From CAIVVT01 sp963757265 (GTDB taxonomy: Bacteria > Acidobacteriota > Terriglobia > Bryobacterales > Bryobacteraceae): DNA of 64,000 nt. A program made the translations under genes and the position numbers. This document shows positions 60,688 to 64,000 of the stretch, piece after piece. The notes beneath the pieces were generated by a model that was given only the letters and a program-made list of their open reading frames with translations, ran no database searches and was not told the DNA's origin. The stretch's first letter is position 1, and each line of letters begins with the position of its first letter. The stretch is taken from NCBI GenBank assembly GCA_963757265.1, contig CAVWRA010000011.1, positions 310,001 to 374,000 on the forward strand, read 5' to 3'.

Positions 60688-62892
60688 ATGCACGCGCGGC
60701 TCCGCATCCTGCTGACGGGCGCGGTCCAGGGGACCGGTTTCCGGCCGTTTGTCTATCGCCTGGCGCGTGAGTTGGGGCTCACCGGGTTCGTCCGCAACAC
60801 GGCTGGCGGAGTGTGGATCGAGGTCGAGGGCGCGCGGCTCAAGGAGTTTCGCCAACGGTTGAGCGCGGAGCGGCCGCCCGCGTCGGTGATTCTCAGCCGC
60901 GAGGAGTCGTGGCTTGAGCCGGCGGGCGCGGCGGCGTTCGAGATTGTGGAGAGCGCCGGCGAGGGCGAGATCGAAGCCGCGGTGCTGCCCGACCTGGCGA
61001 CGTGCCCCGAATGCCGGGCTGAGATCCGCGACCCGGCCCAGCGCCGCTGCGGCTACGCGTTCACCAACTGCACGCGCTGCGGGCCGCGCTTCACCATCGT
61101 CCTCGACCTGCCCTACGACCGGCCGTGCACGGTGATGGAGCGCTTCGCGCTGTGCCCGGAGTGCCGGCGTGAATATACCGATCCGGGCGACCGGCGCTTT
61201 CACGCCCAACCGATCGCCTGTCCGGCCTGCGGGCCGAAGCTGTCCATGCCGATCGCCGAAGCGGCCGGTGCGCTGGGCCGCGGGTCGATCGTCGCATTGA
61301 AGGGCATCGGCGGATATCAGCTGCTCTGCGACGCGCGCGACCAGCAGACAGTGATGCGGTTGCGGGAGCGCAAGGCGCGCGAGTGGAAACCGCTGGCGGT
61401 GATGGTGCCCTCGCTCGAGGCTCTGCGGCGCTACGCCGAGGTGAGTGAGGATGAGCGGCGCGTGCTGGAGTCGGCGGCCGCGCCGATCGTGCTGCTGCGC
61501 GCGCGCGCCGGCGCGGGCCTGGCCGAGTCGGTCACCAATGGCAGCCCGTGGCTGGGGGCGATGCTGCCGTACTCGCCGCTGCACCACTTGTTGATGGATC
61601 AACTCGACGCGCCCGTGGTGGCGACCAGCGGCAACCTGAGCGACGAGCCGATCGCCACGTCAGTGGAAGAAGCGCACGAGCGGCTGGCCGGCGTAGCCGA
61701 TCTGTTCGTCAACCACGACCGGCCCATCGCGCGGCCGTGTGACGACTCCGTTTCGCGCGTGGCGCTGGGGCGCGAATCCCTGCTGCGCCGCGCCCGCGGC
61801 TATGCGCCGATGCCCGTGCCGCTGGGGCGAAGAATGTCCGGCGGCCCGAAGATTCTGGCCGTGGGCGGGCATTTGAAAAGCAGCATCGCGCTGTTGTTCG
61901 GATCGCAGGTCGTGGTCAGCCAGCACATCGGAGACCTGGATACGCCACAGTCGCGGGCGTGTTTCGAGCGTGTCGTGGCGGACCTGTGCCGGCTGTACCG
62001 TTTCGCGCCCGACGTGCTGGCCTGCGACCTGCATCCGGACTACTGGTCCACACGCTGGGCCCACGCACAGGGCAAGCCGGTGATCTCAGTGCAGCATCAC
62101 GAAGCGCACGCCGCGTCCTGCGCCGCCGAGAACGATATCGACGGGCCGTTTCTGGGTGTGGGCTGGGACGGCACGGGATACGGCCACGACGGCACCATCT
62201 GGGGCGGCGAGATCTTTTTGTTTGAAGACGGGCTTTCGGCGGGCGCGACGGTCCCGCGCATCCTGCGCGTCGCCTCGCTGCGGCCGTTTCTGCTGCCCGG
62301 TGGCGAGGCGGCCGTGAAGGACACCTGGCGCTGCGCCGCCAGCCTGATGATCGAATCGGGATTGCGGGTGGGCGGCAAGCTGGCCACCGTTGAGCCGTTG
62401 ATTACGCGGCGGATCAACTGCGTCGAGACCTCGAGCATGGGCCGCTTGTTCGACGCCGTGGCCGCGATGACCGGCGTCTGTGAGCGCAACCGGTACGAAG
62501 GCGAGGCGGGCCTGCGGCTGGAAGCGGAAGCGATGCGGCACGGCCCGGCCGAGCCCTACCCGCTGCCCTGTTCCGGTCTGCACGCCGACTGGCGGCCGAT
62601 GGTGCGCGAGATCGATGCCCAGATGAAGCGCGGCGTCGCGGCCGCCGTCCTCAGTGCGCGCTTCCACGAAACGCTGGCGGCATGGGTGGTCCAGGTGGCG
62701 CTTGGTGTGGGCGTGCGGCGCGTGGCTGTGAGCGGAGGGTGCTTTCAGAACGCCTGGCTGACCGGGCGTTGCGCCGAGCGGCTGCAGGCCGCCGGCCTGA
62801 GCCTATTCGTCCATCAACGCGTGCCCGCCAACGATGGCGGCATCGCGCTCGGCCAGGCGGTGCTGGCCGCGTTGCGACTCGCGCGTTCCTGA
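60688..62892 (+). CDS. hypF: HypF-type carbamoyltransferase
   Basis: 734 residues. The domain order is standard: an acylphosphatase-like domain (GAVQGTGFRPFVYRLA, FVRNTAGGVWIEV), two zinc-finger groups (CPECRAEI, CTRCG, CPECRREY, CPACG) between about 105 and 190, a YrdC-like domain (KGIGGYQLLCDAR, to about 370), and a Kae1-like C-terminal domain (VQHHEAHAASC, GWDGTGYGHDGTIWGGE). HypF transfers carbamoyl groups to HypE to make cyanide ligands of NiFe hydrogenase. No other hyp gene is in this window. Confidence 0.94.
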   Translation: MHARLRILLTGAVQGTGFRPFVYRLARELGLTGFVRNTAGGVWIEVEGARLKEFRQRLSAERPPASVILSREESWLEPAGAAAFEIVESAGEGEIEAAVLPDLATCPECRAEIRDPAQRRCGYAFTNCTRCGPRFTIVLDLPYDRPCTVMERFALCPECRREYTDPGDRRFHAQPIACPACGPKLSMPIAEAAGALGRGSIVALKGIGGYQLLCDARDQQTVMRLRERKAREWKPLAVMVPSLEALRRYAEVSEDERRVLESAAAPIVLLRARAGAGLAESVTNGSPWLGAMLPYSPLHHLLMDQLDAPVVATSGNLSDEPIATSVEEAHERLAGVADLFVNHDRPIARPCDDSVSRVALGRESLLRRARGYAPMPVPLGRRMSGGPKILAVGGHLKSSIALLFGSQVVVSQHIGDLDTPQSRACFERVVADLCRLYRFAPDVLACDLHPDYWSTRWAHAQGKPVISVQHHEAHAASCAAENDIDGPFLGVGWDGTGYGHDGTIWGGEIFLFEDGLSAGATVPRILRVASLRPFLLPGGEAAVKDTWRCAASLMIESGLRVGGKLATVEPLITRRINCVETSSMGRLFDAVAAMTGVCERNRYEGEAGLRLEAEAMRHGPAEPYPLPCSGLHADWRPMVREIDAQMKRGVAAAVLSARFHETLAAWVVQVALGVGVRRVAVSGGCFQNAWLTGRCAERLQAAGLSLFVHQRVPANDGGIALGQAVLAALRLARS

Positions 62893-62937
62893 CCACAGCG
62901 CCTCGCGCCCGGCCGCCGGCCTCGTCCGGCGCAGGCT

Positions 62938-64000
62938 TCAGTTCTTCGCTGCCGGCTCGCCCGTCGGCGCCGGCTGAACCGGGCTCTGTTGCGCCGCGGG
63001 CCGGTCGGAGGGCCGCTCGTACTCGAAAATATTCCTCTTCCGGGCGGGCGGCAGGAGTTGTTGGTGCGAGGGCAGCTGGGAGGCGTCCCAGCCTCCGCCC
63101 AGCGCCTGGATGAGCTGCACGCTGGCCACGATCCGGCGCGTCTGGATGGAGAAAAATGTCCGGCGGTCGCCCAGTTCGGCGGCCTGCGCGGTGATCACCT
63201 GGAGATAGTTGGTAATGCCTCCCCTGTACTGGTCCAGCGACAATTGCGTGGCCAGCGCCGAGGAGTTCACCGCCTGCTGCTGTTCCTTTTCTTCTCGCTC
63301 CAGGATGCGCAGCGCGGCCAGGTTGTCTTCCACCTGTTGAAAAGCGGTCAGCACGGTCTGCCGATAACCCGCGACGGTAGCGTCGTAGTCGGCGATCATC
63401 TCCTGCTTGAACGCCCTGCGGCCGCCCATTTCAAACAGGGTTTGCGCCAGCGTCGGTCCCACCGACCAGACGCGGCTGGGCCAGGTGAACCAGTTGAGGA
63501 TGCTGTTGCCTTCCAGTCCGGCGGAGATGTTGAAGCCGATGGTGGGATAGTAAGCCGACTGCGCCACTCCGATCTGCGCATTCGCGGCCGCCACCTGCCG
63601 CTCAGCGGCGGCGATATCGGGCCGCCGCTCCAGCAGCGCGCCGGGCAGCACGGCCGGAATGACCGGCGGCGGAATGTCGAGCGGTTTGACAGGAATCGTA
63701 AGATCCGCCGGCGCCTTGCCCAGCAGCACGGCGATGGCGTGTTCATATTGCGTACGCAGCACTTCAGTGTCGGTGCCATCCGCCCGCGTCGTGTCGATCT
63801 GGTTCTGTGCCTGGGTCACGTCGAGCTTCGAGGCGACGCCCTGCCGATAGCGGTTGACGGTGAGCTCCAACGCTTTTTCATAGGCCACAACGGTGTCGTC
63901 CAACAGGCGCTTCTGGGTGTCCTGGCCACGCAATTGAAAATAATCCGCGGCCAGCAGCGCCTGGGCGCTCAGCCGCGCGGCCGCCAGGTCGGCGGCGCTG
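62938..64000 (-). CDS. OprM/NodT-like outer membrane efflux channel, C-terminal part
   Basis: The gene continues beyond the window edge; only about 353 residues of the C-terminal part are seen, and the frame runs unbroken to 64000. ALLAADYFQLRGQD and VASKLDVTQAQNQIDTT are typical of the RND-type outer membrane factor family. PGALLERRPDIAAAERQVAAANAQIGVA is the signature hairpin of the second repeat. A Pro-rich C-terminal tail follows. The channel would serve an RND or MacB-type efflux pump whose other genes must lie to the right of the window. The start and signal peptide are outside. Confidence 0.9.
   Translation of the reverse strand, partial: SAADLAAARLSAQALLAADYFQLRGQDTQKRLLDDTVVAYEKALELTVNRYRQGVASKLDVTQAQNQIDTTRADGTDTEVLRTQYEHAIAVLLGKAPADLTIPVKPLDIPPPVIPAVLPGALLERRPDIAAAERQVAAANAQIGVAQSAYYPTIGFNISAGLEGNSILNWFTWPSRVWSVGPTLAQTLFEMGGRRAFKQEMIADYDATVAGYRQTVLTAFQQVEDNLAALRILEREEKEQQQAVNSSALATQLSLDQYRGGITNYLQVITAQAAELGDRRTFFSIQTRRIVASVQLIQALGGGWDASQLPSHQQLLPPARKRNIFEYERPSDRPAAQQSPVQPAPTGEPAAKN

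Overview
The window is GC-rich, densely coded DNA from a soil-type bacterium, most likely an acidobacterium of the Solibacter/Bryobacter kind. The best markers are a secreted VWFA-domain protein of the acidobacterial type beside a very large Oar-like TonB-dependent protein (38170-43599), several Tat or Sec secreted glycoside hydrolases of families common in that group (GH2-like, GH97, GH28, GH74), a zwf-opcA-pgl operon, and a repeated 180 bp palindrome-ended element. No rRNA, tRNA, CRISPR array or intact insertion sequence was found. The window starts inside a prepilin peptidase gene and ends inside an outer membrane efflux channel gene.

Layout. 1-6985: prepilin peptidase fragment, DUF192 protein, two adjacent PPK2 genes, a 272 bp MITE-like element, a small membrane protein, a GT2 glycosyltransferase, a Tat-secreted PIG-L deacetylase, an internally deleted acyltransferase remnant, a TIM-barrel isomerase-like protein and a trans-aconitate methyltransferase. 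7301-8120: a compact two-gene module joining HU/IHF-like segments to a TIR domain, the best candidate here for an undescribed system. 8235-18601: GH2-like hydrolase, TPR protein, uvrC, membrane protein, two phosphoesterases, then a tightly overlapping run pfkB kinase - membrane glycosyltransferase - DapF-like epimerase - zinc-ribbon membrane protein. The DapF-like protein has serine at both catalytic cysteine positions. 18785-24679: secreted Lys/Thr-rich protein, ROK-like kinase with a PIG-L deacetylase, CPBP protease with a BamE-like protein, and gap. 24881-38100: three copies of the 180 bp element interspersed with GT87, GH97, GH28, an arsenosugar-type pair (CMD protein plus ArsS radical SAM), isocitrate dehydrogenase, a histone H1-like protein, a decayed IS630 transposase and a GH74 enzyme whose 3' end lies in the third repeat copy.

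38170-51489: Oar/VWFA pair, lytic transglycosylase, HD-GYP response regulator, toastrack lipoprotein, NarL-type two-component system, and a BlaI repressor with an M56 sensor protease under two helically phased operators. 51627-55037: pgl, opcA and zwf, the oxidative pentose phosphate branch. 55154-64000: DUF177 protein, FkbM methyltransferase, a G1 (eqolisin) peptidase, a polyamine pair (deoxyhypusine synthase-like plus PLP decarboxylase) broken by about six single-base frameshifts, HypF, and the efflux channel fragment.

Together the genes describe a free-living polysaccharide degrader: secreted hydrolases for xyloglucan, pectin and alpha-glucoside-type substrates, TonB-type uptake, sugar kinases and deacetylases, central carbon enzymes, and several cell-envelope sensing systems.
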